A stretch of DNA of 64,000 nucleotides. Source: Nocardia alba NBRC 108234. GTDB lineage: Bacteria; Actinomycetota; Actinomycetes; Mycobacteriales; Mycobacteriaceae. Position numbers and translations under genes: made by a program. Where the stretch lies: contig NZ_BDAX01000006.1 in NCBI RefSeq assembly GCF_001612665.1, positions 202,316-266,315 of the forward strand, given 5' to 3'. Each line of letters begins with the position of its first letter. Position 1 is the stretch's first letter. The notes beneath the pieces were generated by a model, which was given only the letters and a program-made list of their open reading frames with translations, was not told where the DNA came from and searched no databases. Positions 18,597 through 26,411 of the stretch are shown piece after piece.

Positions 18597-19748
18597 GTGA
18601 CGAGCATGGCCGTTGACCGGATGCTGCCCACCGACGAGGCGCGCGAACTGATCGAACTGACCCGCGATATCGCCGACAAGGTGCTGGAGCCGCGCGTCGC
18701 CGAGAGCGAGAAGACCGGCGTCTTCCCCGAGGGCGTGTTCCCCGCGCTCGGCGCGGCCGGGTTGCTCAGCCTGCCGTACCCAGAGGAATTCGGCGGTGGC
18801 GAGCAGCCCTACGAGGTGTATCTGCAGGTGCTCGAGGAGATCGCGAGCCGCTGGGCCGCCATCGCCGTCGCCGTGAGCGTGCACGGCCTGTCGTGCCATC
18901 CGCTGTTCACCTACGGCACCGACGACCAGAAGCGGCAGTGGCTCGAAACCATGCTGTCCGGCGAAACCATCGGCGCCTACAGCCTTTCCGAGGCACACGC
19001 CGGTTCCGACGCGGCGGCCCTGCGGTGCCGCGCCACCCCCGTCGACGGCGGCTACACCCTCAACGGCACCAAAGCCTGGATCACCAACGGCGGCCGCGCC
19101 GACTTCTACACCCTGTTCGCCCGCACCGGCGAGGGTTCGCGCGGCATCTCCTGTTTCCTGGTCCCCGCCGACACCGAGGGCCTGAGCTTCGGCAAGCCCG
19201 AGGAGAAGATGGGCCTGCGCGCCGTCCCGACCACCACCGCCGCCTACGACGCCGCGTTCCTGCCCGCCGAACGCCGTATCGGCGAAGAGGGACAAGGGCT
19301 TTCGATCGCGTTCAGCGCGCTCGACGCGGGCCGCCTCGGCATCGCCGCCGTCGCCACCGGCGTCGCCCAGCGCGCGCTCGACGAGGCGGTCGCCTACGCC
19401 AAGGAACGAGAAGCCTTCGGCCGCAGAATCATCGACCACCAGGGCCTCGGTTTCGTCCTCGCCGACATGGCCGCCGCAGTCGACACCGCCCGCGCCACCT
19501 ACCTCGACGCCGCTCGCCGCCGCGACGCCGGCCTGCCGTACTCACGCCAGGCGTCGGTCGCCAAACTGGTCGCCACCGACGCCGCCATGAAGGTGACCAC
19601 CGACGCGGTCCAGGTCTTCGGCGGCTTCGGCTACACCCAGGACTTCCCCGTAGAGCGCTACATGCGCGAAGCGAAGGTCATGCAGATCTTCGAGGGAACG
19701 AACCAGATCCAGCGCCTGGTCATCGCCCGCCACCTCGCCGACAGCTAA
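18597..19748 (+). CDS. Acyl-CoA dehydrogenase
   Basis: FAD-dependent dehydrogenase of 383 residues that introduces the alpha-beta double bond into acyl-CoA. Motifs: YSLSEAHAGSDAAAL (FAD/substrate contact), KAWITNGGRADFY, REAFGRRIIDHQ, VFGGFGYTQDFPVERYMR, and IFEGTNQIQ, which holds the catalytic Glu of the family. Length is typical. The start is GTG at 18597 or ATG at 18606; neither has a strong ribosome-binding site. It is divergent from the acyl-CoA ligase gene, so the two probably act in the same fatty-acid degradation route. Confidence 0.9.
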   Translation: MTSMAVDRMLPTDEARELIELTRDIADKVLEPRVAESEKTGVFPEGVFPALGAAGLLSLPYPEEFGGGEQPYEVYLQVLEEIASRWAAIAVAVSVHGLSCHPLFTYGTDDQKRQWLETMLSGETIGAYSLSEAHAGSDAAALRCRATPVDGGYTLNGTKAWITNGGRADFYTLFARTGEGSRGISCFLVPADTEGLSFGKPEEKMGLRAVPTTTAAYDAAFLPAERRIGEEGQGLSIAFSALDAGRLGIAAVATGVAQRALDEAVAYAKEREAFGRRIIDHQGLGFVLADMAAAVDTARATYLDAARRRDAGLPYSRQASVAKLVATDAAMKVTTDAVQVFGGFGYTQDFPVERYMREAKVMQIFEGTNQIQRLVIARHLADS

Positions 19749-19842
19749 CAGGCAACGCGCTGATCAATACCGATCGGCATGTTTGGGCAACTGATCAGTA
19801 AACTGAATGGCATCTCGACACCTCGACGAAATGAGGCGCGCG

Positions 19843-20625
19843 ATGCTGTGGTGGTTGATCGTGATCGTGATCGTGTGCGTCGGCGCGCTGCTGTACCTGC
19901 GCGCCGAACAGAACAAGCGCAACGCGCGCGAGCTCGAGGAAGCGCGGGCCGACGCGCGGGCGAGCACCGAGCGACTCGGCGGGCAGGTCTACCAGCTGAC
20001 CCCGAGCAACGAAGCCGCACGTCAGGCCCTGGCCGACGCGTCCGAGCGGTACAACGCCGCAGGCAGCCAGATCGACCGCGCCGGCTCCCCCGCCCAAGCC
20101 CTGCTGGCCAAGCAGTCCGCCCTCGAGGGCCTCTACTACATTCGCGCCGCCCGCACCGCGATGGATATGGACCCAGGCCCCCCGATCCCGGCCATCGACG
20201 GCCAGGACATCGCGGGCCAGGTCGACGAGCGACGCACCATCGCCCACAACGGCCGCGCGATCACCGCCTCCCCCGCCCCCTCCGCCGCCACCCCCAACTA
20301 CTTCCCCGGCGGTCGCGTGGCAGGCCGCCCCGTCCCCGCCGGTTGGTATTCCGAGCCGTGGTGGAAACCCGCGCTGATCGCCGGAGCCTGGGGTGCCGGC
20401 TCGGTCCTGCTGTTCACGACGATGTTCGCCGGCATGAGCGGGGTCGCCTACGACGCCCAGTCCTTCGAAGACGGCACCGGCGAAGCGGCCCTCGATCCCG
20501 GCACCGACCAGGGCGGGTTCGACACCGGCGGCGATTTCGGCGACAGCGGGGGTTACGACACCGGCGGAGGCTTCGACAGCGGTGGAGGTTTCGACGCCGG
20601 CGGCGGCGATTTCGGCGGCTTCTGA
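19843..20625 (+). CDS. Membrane protein with Gly/Asp-rich C-terminal tail
   Basis: Protein of 260 residues with two membrane segments: residues 1-19 (LWWLIVIVIVCVGALLYL) and roughly 175-195 (ALIAGAWGAGSVLLFTTMFA). Between them lies a helical, charged region of about 120 residues. The last 60 residues are low-complexity: repeated FDTGG/FDSGG/FDAGG units ending DFGGF. The layout resembles proteins annotated with DUF1542 in mycobacteria (recalled, not checked). The ATG at 19843 is preferred because GAGG lies six bases upstream; an ATG at 19807 would add 12 residues. No function is evident. Confidence 0.75.
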   Translation: MLWWLIVIVIVCVGALLYLRAEQNKRNARELEEARADARASTERLGGQVYQLTPSNEAARQALADASERYNAAGSQIDRAGSPAQALLAKQSALEGLYYIRAARTAMDMDPGPPIPAIDGQDIAGQVDERRTIAHNGRAITASPAPSAATPNYFPGGRVAGRPVPAGWYSEPWWKPALIAGAWGAGSVLLFTTMFAGMSGVAYDAQSFEDGTGEAALDPGTDQGGFDTGGDFGDSGGYDTGGGFDSGGGFDAGGGDFGGF

Positions 20626-20697
20626 CCCCACCCAACGGGTCCATGCCACAGCCCGCACCCCCACGCTATACTCAGCTCGGCCGACCACATCGGCCAC

Positions 20698-20773
20698 GCC
20701 TTCGTAGCTCAGGGGATAGAGCAACCCTCTCCTAAAGGGTAGGTCGCAGGTTCGAATCCTGCCGAGGGCACCA
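20698..20773 (+). tRNA. tRNA-Arg (anticodon CCU)
   Basis: Seventy-six bases with a full cloverleaf: acceptor GCCTTCG/CGAGGGC (one G-U), D-arm GCTC..GAGC, anticodon stem ACCCT/AGGGT with loop CTCCTAA (anticodon CCT), T-arm GCAGG TTCGAAT CCTGC, encoded CCA. It reads AGG codons. Confidence 0.96.
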
Positions 20774-20798
20774 ACCAATCCGAGGCTCAGCCCGATGA

Positions 20799-20841
20799 CC
20801 TAAAGCGCAGGTCGCACGCCCGAATCCTGCCGAGGGCACCA
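20799..20841 (+). repeat. Partial duplicate of the tRNA-Arg 3' half
   Basis: Forty-three bases from the anticodon loop to CCA repeat 20731-20773 with five mismatches, 68 bp downstream. The 5' half of the tRNA is not repeated, so this cannot be a working tRNA. Such 3'-end copies are typical footprints of integration at a tRNA attachment site or of a small duplication. Confidence 0.8.
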
Positions 20842-20864
20842 CAGTTCGCCCGGCGCGAAGAGGG

Positions 20865-21518
20865 ATGACGATGCCGAATCGGTCAGCGGATTTCCCTCGA
20901 TTGCCCGAGCGTATGACATGGGCCGAGTTGAGCGCCCTACCCCCTGACCAGGCAGAACGAATCGAATTGGTCAAAGGACATCCGGTCTGGGTTCGTACCG
21001 ATCCACCAGAGCACCAACGTTTCGCCACTCGTTTGCGAAACGCACTGGAGAACGCCGCGCGGAGCAGCATGAAGGCCCGCCCAGGCGAATGCTGGCAGGT
21101 GGACACCGAAACCAATGTCTTCCTGAGCCGTGCCAAAGACGACTTCCTGACCCCGGATTTCATGGTCTACCAATGCCCCGACGAACCATGGACCTCGATC
21201 TTCGCCGAGGACGTCGTCATCGTCGGCGAAGTGCTCTCGCCGTCCAACCACATCGGTCAAATGCTGACAAAACAAGCGCGCTACGCCGAAGCGGGGATAA
21301 GCGAGTACTGGGAGGTGCTACTCGACCGAGAAGGCCGACGCATCGACACCATCTTGACCTACGTCCTGGCGACACCCACCGACCTACCAGCGGGCGTCAC
21401 ACCCCTGCGGCCACGCCAATACGCCCTGGTCAGCGAGTGGTCGCCAACTGTCCATCCCGAAGTAGAGCTGAACCACCCATTCCCTCTCACACTCAGCTGG
21501 GCCGACCTCGAATACTGA
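20865..21518 (+). CDS. Uma2 family (DUF820) putative endonuclease
   Basis: Protein of 217 residues with the PD-(D/E)xK-like fold signature of the Uma2/DUF820 family: TPDFMVY, VVIVGEVLSPSN and KQARYAEAGISEYW. Family members are predicted nucleases, often scattered in actinobacterial and cyanobacterial accessory DNA; the biological role is unknown. The start is ATG at 20865 or 20871, both served by GAGGG. It lies directly after the tRNA-Arg duplicate and is less GC-biased than its neighbours, suggesting acquisition. Confidence 0.8.
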   Translation: MTMPNRSADFPRLPERMTWAELSALPPDQAERIELVKGHPVWVRTDPPEHQRFATRLRNALENAARSSMKARPGECWQVDTETNVFLSRAKDDFLTPDFMVYQCPDEPWTSIFAEDVVIVGEVLSPSNHIGQMLTKQARYAEAGISEYWEVLLDREGRRIDTILTYVLATPTDLPAGVTPLRPRQYALVSEWSPTVHPEVELNHPFPLTLSWADLEY

Positions 21519-21613
21519 GCAACTCACCCATTCTGTGGGTCACAGTTCGGCTCCTACCGCGGATTCGCCTGCGCCACATTTGCAAAGGTCAGAACGTAGG
21601 CATCGCCTCGAAG

Positions 21614-22120
21614 TCACTCCGTAATACGTGCCCACGCGTCTCGCACCGTGGACATCGCGGTCTCGGCGCTGACCACCAATCGAGTCTGGCCTGCCAGTTG
21701 CGCGATCCAGTCGTCCTCGTCCGGCGCTCGATCGAACAACTGCGGGGCGGGCAGCCGGTTGGTCGGGCCGTACCTGCGGTACAACGCTCCCGCAGCCTCA
21801 TCGATCGCGCCGATTCCGTTCAGCGCCCACAGGTCCCATAGGTCGTGTGCTGCGCGCCGGTCATGCCATGTCGCGGTCTTCCCCGCGACAAAAGCAGGCA
21901 GCGTGGGCACGAGAAGCTCGGCCGGTGGCACATCGGTATAGCGCTGCTCGAGGTCGCGGAGTTCGGTCGGCCACACCGGTCTGCCGCGTGCCGACAGCAA
22001 CTAGATTTTGACCGAGGCACCGGACGCCGAGCGGAGGTGAGAGATCAGATGGTCGCGTTGCACCTGCTCCGGTGATACGCCGAATTGAACTGCGACACTG
22101 TCGCGTTCGTCGCTTCTCAT
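21614..22120 (-). pseudogene. AbiEii/AbiGii-type nucleotidyltransferase toxin, decayed
   Basis: The ATG at 22120 overlaps the antitoxin stop (ATGA), as in AbiE operons. The first 39 codons match the toxin N-terminus (VAVQFGVSPEQVQRDHLISH), then SASGASVKI is followed by a TAG at 22001-22003. The same frame continues as LLSARGRPVWPTELRDLEQR to YDLWAL-like and DRAPDEDDW motifs of the C-terminal half. Compared with the family length of about 250-280 residues, roughly 100 or more residues holding the nucleotidyltransferase core are missing. The TAG stands where relatives, as I recall, have a Gln codon, so a single CAG to TAG change is likely. The toxin should be inactive. Confidence 0.8.
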
Positions 22121-22758
22121 ACCCCTATCCAGCTCTCCGCGCGCCGAAGCGCCGCACCCAGTCGTTGATCAGTCGCGAGTTGCGCGAGTAGCACCGGATC
22201 GCTGCGACGGTAGAGCGCCTCGATCGCCGGCTGAACCTCCACCTCAGCATTGCCCAACTCCGGCCGCCGAGCCAGATCGAGCACCGTCTGCTCCGGCGTC
22301 GTGACGAGCGCCGGACCCAGGGGCGTTTCGATGCGCTCGGCGTCGAGCGCATCGGTATCGCGGCGAACAAACCGGACTCGCGCCGGGCGATCAGTCAGTG
22401 CGATCGGCCGATGCTGGCGTGGAACGGCGACAATCGCGGTCGCCAGCGCGCGCGGCACGACTCCCAGTACGCGAGCAGCGCTGATTCCCATGACAACGGC
22501 CTGATCCGGCCCATAAATCGCGGTCGCGATACCTGCTGCGACGGCCTCCAAGTCGGGCAGCCATGGCCGACCGACATGGTCCGGCGCGACGATCACGTAA
22601 TAGCCGTGAGCAACGCGATGCAGTACGCCTCGATCGACGAGCCGCGCGATTTCGGGGCGCGGTTGCGTGTAAATCTCGGCCAAGTCCTGCGGCCGAAGGG
22701 TTCGAAGGGGTGCCCGCCAGAGTTCACCTGGCAGCATGGTGCTGCGCTGCTCAGCCAT
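22117..22758 (-). CDS. AbiEi-type antitoxin / transcriptional repressor
   Basis: Protein of 213 residues of the AbiEi family, the antitoxin of type IV AbiE systems. It has an N-terminal winged-helix region (residues about 18-65, LRPQDLAEIY..GVLHRVAHGYYVI) and a C-terminal domain with TTPEQTVLDLARRPELG. The family represses its own operon by binding inverted repeats. The frame opens further upstream, but the ATG at 22758 has GGGAGG four bases before it. Its operator (22775-22815) is perfect, and its stop overlaps the toxin start, yet the toxin is a pseudogene. Confidence 0.85.
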   Translation of the reverse strand: MAEQRSTMLPGELWRAPLRTLRPQDLAEIYTQPRPEIARLVDRGVLHRVAHGYYVIVAPDHVGRPWLPDLEAVAAGIATAIYGPDQAVVMGISAARVLGVVPRALATAIVAVPRQHRPIALTDRPARVRFVRRDTDALDAERIETPLGPALVTTPEQTVLDLARRPELGNAEVEVQPAIEALYRRSDPVLLAQLATDQRLGAALRRAESWIGV

Positions 22759-22774
22759 CACACCTCCCGGCAAG

Positions 22775-22815
22775 AGTATGCATTTAGTTGGCTATTACCC
22801 AACTAAATGCATACT
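22775..22815 (-). promoter_or_regulatory. abiE promoter with perfect 17-bp inverted-repeat operator
   Basis: AGTATGCATTTAGTTGG (22775-22791) and its exact complement (22799-22815) are separated by seven bases. On the minus strand the repeat contains -35 TTGGGT (22797-22802), a 16-bp spacer and -10 CATACT (22775-22780), so a repressor bound here would block the polymerase. Confidence 0.85.
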
Positions 22816-22843
22816 ACTGGACTCCATAGACGGCGGAGTCGGG

Positions 22844-23986
22844 CTATTTCTCACAGAGTGCGTGGTCTACCAGCTCGTTGACCGTGCGCAGTTGCGCGAA
22901 TCCTTTGCTCCGCGTGACATCCTCGCCGACAGCGAGGGTCGCGGACAGGGAGACCACGACGCTTCGAGTTCCGTCATCGGTCACGCCGACGTTGGTGAGG
23001 AATCCCGTCTGGCCGCCGTTGTGCATCCAATAGGTGCCGCCGCAGGACAGCGGTACCGCGAAGAGGCCGAGGCCGTAACTCGCGGCGGGCCAGACTGATT
23101 CGGTGACGCCGTCGACCGGCACTGTGGTGCGCATCTGGGCCAGCTCTGCTGGTCGGAGGAGTTTTCCGCCGAGGAGACTTCGGTAGAAGGTGCCGATGTC
23201 GGCGGTGGTGGAGAGGTAGCCGACGGAAGCGTCGATGTCCACCAGTTCGGTGACGTCGATCAGTGGACCGTCGACTTCGAATTGCTGGTAGCCGTTCGCG
23301 TGCGGTTCGGGCAGCGTCGGGGCGTTGCCGGGCCAGCGGGTGTCACGCAGTCCGAGGGGTTCGAGGATCCGTGCGGAGATCTCGTCGTGCCAGGGGCGGT
23401 TTTCCACCTGCTCGATGATCAGGCCGAGCAGGACATAGCCGACATTCGAGTACGCCCAGCCTGTACCCGGTGTGAAATCGGGTGGGTGCCGCATCGCGGC
23501 AGCCACCGTCTCGCGCGGATCGCGCACCTGATAGCGAAGCCGGTAGTAGTCCTCGGCGGTCGCCATATCGGGCGGGCTTTCGTGAATACCGCTGGTGTGC
23601 TGTAGGAGTTGCCGGATGGTGATCGTCGACCCGTCATTACCGTTGTCGTGCACCATATCCGGCAGCCATCGCTGAACGGTGTCGTCGAGTGAGAGGCGAC
23701 CTTCGCCGACCAACTGCAGGACCACGGTGGCGACCAATGTCTTGGTCAGGCTTCCTATCCGGAAATAACCGTCGGCCGAAACACTGTCGAGGGCAACAGC
23801 ATCCGAATGACCTGCTACCGCCGTCCGATTCGCCCCGCCACCGACCACCCTGGCCTGCACTCCCATCGTTCCCAGCGCCGCGATCGCATCGACGTCACGT
23901 TGCAGAGTGTCCACGCCCGATTCGGCTTCACATCCGCTGACCGCCGAAGCCAGCGCGAGCACCACAGCCACGATCGCGCACCGCAT
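22844..23986 (-). CDS. Serine hydrolase, beta-lactamase / DD-peptidase fold, lipoprotein
   Basis: Exported serine hydrolase of 380 residues. The N-terminus is a lipoprotein signal (ALASAVSGC lipobox, Cys near residue 18). The three class C-type active-site elements are present: SLTK (nucleophile Ser, Lys), YSNVGY (Tyr), and HNGGQTG (third motif). Relatives include D-alanyl-D-alanine carboxypeptidases and esterases, so the substrate cannot be named. The ATG at 23986 is preferred, with AAAGGAAA just upstream; a GTG at 24001 would place five residues before it. Its stop lies 28 bp from the abiE operator. Confidence 0.88.
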   Translation of the reverse strand: MRCAIVAVVLALASAVSGCEAESGVDTLQRDVDAIAALGTMGVQARVVGGGANRTAVAGHSDAVALDSVSADGYFRIGSLTKTLVATVVLQLVGEGRLSLDDTVQRWLPDMVHDNGNDGSTITIRQLLQHTSGIHESPPDMATAEDYYRLRYQVRDPRETVAAAMRHPPDFTPGTGWAYSNVGYVLLGLIIEQVENRPWHDEISARILEPLGLRDTRWPGNAPTLPEPHANGYQQFEVDGPLIDVTELVDIDASVGYLSTTADIGTFYRSLLGGKLLRPAELAQMRTTVPVDGVTESVWPAASYGLGLFAVPLSCGGTYWMHNGGQTGFLTNVGVTDDGTRSVVVSLSATLAVGEDVTRSKGFAQLRTVNELVDHALCEK

Positions 23987-24204
23987 CGTTTCCTTTCGCA
24001 CACCGGAAACCTATCGATGCCACACACCCCGCGACATCCCGCTGAGGTAGGGCGACGACTCACCCCGCGGTACCGGCTCGGCGTTGGTCGCCCGAGTCGA
24101 ACACAGGGATCTGGCCATCGTGTCAGAGCTCCGGGTACTTCCATCGGCCCACCGCAGCCGGTCTGATCGTGAGAACGTGGAACTACGCACGAAAAGGAAG
24201 ACAC

Positions 24205-24630
24205 ATGAATGTTCGAATTCGCTGCTTCGGCCTCGCGGTGCTGCTCGGCGCCGTTCCTGTCGTGCTGACCGCACCGAACGCGACTGCGGCGGTGACCGGA
24301 GTGAGCGTGGAACAGCCGGCCGATGGCCTGCGAACCGGCTGCTCGTACACCGTCACAGTCGGGGTCGACGCACCGGTTTCCGAAGCCGGGGAGGTGACGA
24401 TCGGTATCAGTGGCGGTTCGGTGCCGGGGAACGGCAAGCAGCTCGGGGTCGCCGTGTATCACCCGGAGAACGGCACCGCGACTTTCGAGTGGATACCCGA
24501 GTACACCGGTCGTCAGAACCTGGTCGCCCAGCAGTTCAAGCCGGGGCAATACACCTCGACGGACTACATCACGGTCGAGGTCGGTGGGCGTGGTCTGAAT
24601 ACCGGCAGTTCCTGCTTGCCGCTCCCCTAG
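24205..24630 (+). CDS. Small secreted protein of unknown function
   Basis: Protein of 141 residues with a clear signal peptide (basic start, hydrophobic core LAVLLGAVPVVLTA, cleavage after NATAA). The mature part is beta-rich with two Cys (GLRTGCSYTV and GSSCLPLP) that could form a disulfide, suggesting an Ig-like fold. The ATG at 24205 follows AAAAGGAAG. No family is recognised with confidence. Confidence 0.7.
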   Translation: MNVRIRCFGLAVLLGAVPVVLTAPNATAAVTGVSVEQPADGLRTGCSYTVTVGVDAPVSEAGEVTIGISGGSVPGNGKQLGVAVYHPENGTATFEWIPEYTGRQNLVAQQFKPGQYTSTDYITVEVGGRGLNTGSSCLPLP

Positions 24631-24640
24631 CGTCGCTGGG

Positions 24641-24699
24641 TCTCGCTCAGCGCATCACGTCGTCGACCAGTTCGGCGACGCCGTTGGAAGAGGTCGCCG
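24641..24699 (-). repeat. Remnant of a RibD/DHFR-family gene 3' end
   Basis: Fifty-nine bases match 27725-27783 with five mismatches. The matching copy is the C-terminus and stop region of the dihydrofolate reductase-family gene at 27731. The minus strand here encodes TSSNGVAELVDDVMR and a stop, against TYSNGVAKLVYDVVR in the intact gene. The two copies are direct repeats that bracket the methyltransferase and monooxygenase genes. Confidence 0.85.
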
Positions 24700-24704
24700 C
24701 GCTC

Positions 24705-26393
24705 CTATCCGGCTGCCGTGGGTATCACCTGCATCAGTGTGAAATCCATAGGCAGCGTGTAGCTTTCCCTCAGTTCCAGGTCGGCTGTGGCGAACAGCTC
24801 GACATAGTGCGCAAGGGTGCGTTCCCGGCCGCCCACGTTGCAGAGCATGTGCACGTCCCAGGCCGGAGCCAGCGAGGGCGCATTGCCCTCGGGCAGTAGC
24901 CGTTCGACCACGTAGAGCTGGCCGTGCGGAGGCATGGCGGCGGCACAGGTGGCCAGGATCTGGAGACAGCGGTCGTCGTCCCAGTCGTGCAGGACGCGCG
25001 ACAGCAGATAGCGGTCGCCGCCCGCCGGGACCGCCTGGGTGAAATCGCCCGGCACCAAATCGCAGCGGTCCAGGCAACCCGACCGCTCCAGCGCGGTGCG
25101 CGCGGTCACCAGGGTCGACGCACGCTCGAACAGCACTCCGCGCAGCCGTGGTTCGGCGGCCAGCACGCGAGCCAGCAGCGCGCCGTTGCCGCCCGCCACG
25201 TCGACCACGGTCCGCACTCCGGTGAGATCGATCAGGTCGGCCACCTGCTCGAAGACATTGGCGCTCGCGGCCATCGCGGCGTCGAACAACTCCGCGAGGT
25301 GCGGAGCCGCGGTGAAGTAGTCGAAGTGGTGACTACCGAAGTGGTGATCGAAGCCCGGCCGTCCGGTGCGCACCGCGTGGTCGAGATGCGCGAAGGACTG
25401 GTAGAACGCGCCGCCGTAGAGCAGCGCTAGCGGCTGCAGCGAGTGTTCGGTGTTCGCCGCGAGCAACGCGCCGCCCGCGGTGAGCTCGTAGCCCGCCCCG
25501 CTCGGGCGCACGATCGCCAGGTCGGTGAGATAGCGCAGCAGCCGGTGCAGGCTGTCGCTGTCGGCGCCGACATCGGCCGCCAGCTGCGCGACCGAACCGC
25601 CGGGGGCCGCCGCGAGCCGGTCAGCCACGCCGAGGGTAGCGGTGGCCGCGAGCGCCTGGGTGGCCCACGCGCCGGTCAGCAATCGCAGCAGGCCGGTGCG
25701 CGGATCGTCGGCCGCCTCCCAATGTGCCGAAAGAACTTGCGCGTGTTCACCTTTGAGGTGCAACTCCAGCCGCCGATATGGGCAGCCCGGTGCGTCGGTG
25801 CGGAAGTAGAGCACCGTGAGATTCTCGTGGCCGTTGTAACCGCCTCCGTCACAGCACATTTCGGCGCGTTGGGTCAACAGGGCGCACAGCCCAGCGATGT
25901 CGACCTCGTCGTCGGTGGTCACGGCCAAGCCGAGATGTTGCTCGTGATCGACGACGCGCTCGGCCTCGGCGAGCTCGGCGATGTCGGACTCCGAGGTCGG
26001 CAGTACTGCGAAAAGTTCGATATCGCACTGCTTTCCGTCCGCGCTACACACCGGAGCACGCACGATCCGCACGTCCAATCGATGCGCGGGCCGCCGATGT
26101 CGCTGGGCGAGCCGGTGCCGGACCACCACGCTCGGCGTCGCCGCTCCAGCGGCGAGACCGCGCTCACGCAAGGCCGCCGAGAGCTCGGCCAGCTCCCCGG
26201 GGAAGATCAGCGCCGCCGTATGCGAGAACTGGCAGCGTTGCGCCACCGCGTCGCGCTCACCGGCGGTGAGCGTGGGCAACACGGCGGCCAGCACACTGGC
26301 GGTGTCGTGTGCGCGCACGAAATCCACCGCCGCGTCGATGCGGGCGAGATCGGTGGCGATCATCCGATCCGGTACCGCCATTGAGCGAATCAC
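24705..26393 (-). CDS. SAM-dependent O-methyltransferase with extra N-terminal domain
   Basis: Protein of 562 residues. Residues about 225-562 form an O-methyltransferase of the plant-OMT-like family 2: dimerisation helices, glycine-rich SAM loop VVDVAGGNGALLARVL, and LSRVLHDWDDDRCLQIL containing the usual catalytic His. Residues 1-225 are a separate domain that I do not recognise (motifs GYNGHENLTVLYFRTDAPGC and RLELHLKGEH). Ordinary family members have about 340-350 residues, so this is a fusion. The GTG start follows AAGGGA. It lies 18 bp downstream of a PobA-type monooxygenase gene, so the pair probably hydroxylates and then methylates an aromatic compound; a phenazine-type substrate is one guess only. 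Confidence 0.82.
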   Translation of the reverse strand: MIRSMAVPDRMIATDLARIDAAVDFVRAHDTASVLAAVLPTLTAGERDAVAQRCQFSHTAALIFPGELAELSAALRERGLAAGAATPSVVVRHRLAQRHRRPAHRLDVRIVRAPVCSADGKQCDIELFAVLPTSESDIAELAEAERVVDHEQHLGLAVTTDDEVDIAGLCALLTQRAEMCCDGGGYNGHENLTVLYFRTDAPGCPYRRLELHLKGEHAQVLSAHWEAADDPRTGLLRLLTGAWATQALAATATLGVADRLAAAPGGSVAQLAADVGADSDSLHRLLRYLTDLAIVRPSGAGYELTAGGALLAANTEHSLQPLALLYGGAFYQSFAHLDHAVRTGRPGFDHHFGSHHFDYFTAAPHLAELFDAAMAASANVFEQVADLIDLTGVRTVVDVAGGNGALLARVLAAEPRLRGVLFERASTLVTARTALERSGCLDRCDLVPGDFTQAVPAGGDRYLLSRVLHDWDDDRCLQILATCAAAMPPHGQLYVVERLLPEGNAPSLAPAWDVHMLCNVGGRERTLAHYVELFATADLELRESYTLPMDFTLMQVIPTAAG

Positions 26394-26411
26394 GCTTGTT
26401 CCCTTCCAGAT

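Noticed and set aside
20799..20841. A second tRNA gene
   Set aside because: Only the 3' half is present, with disrupted T-arm pairing and no 5' acceptor strand.
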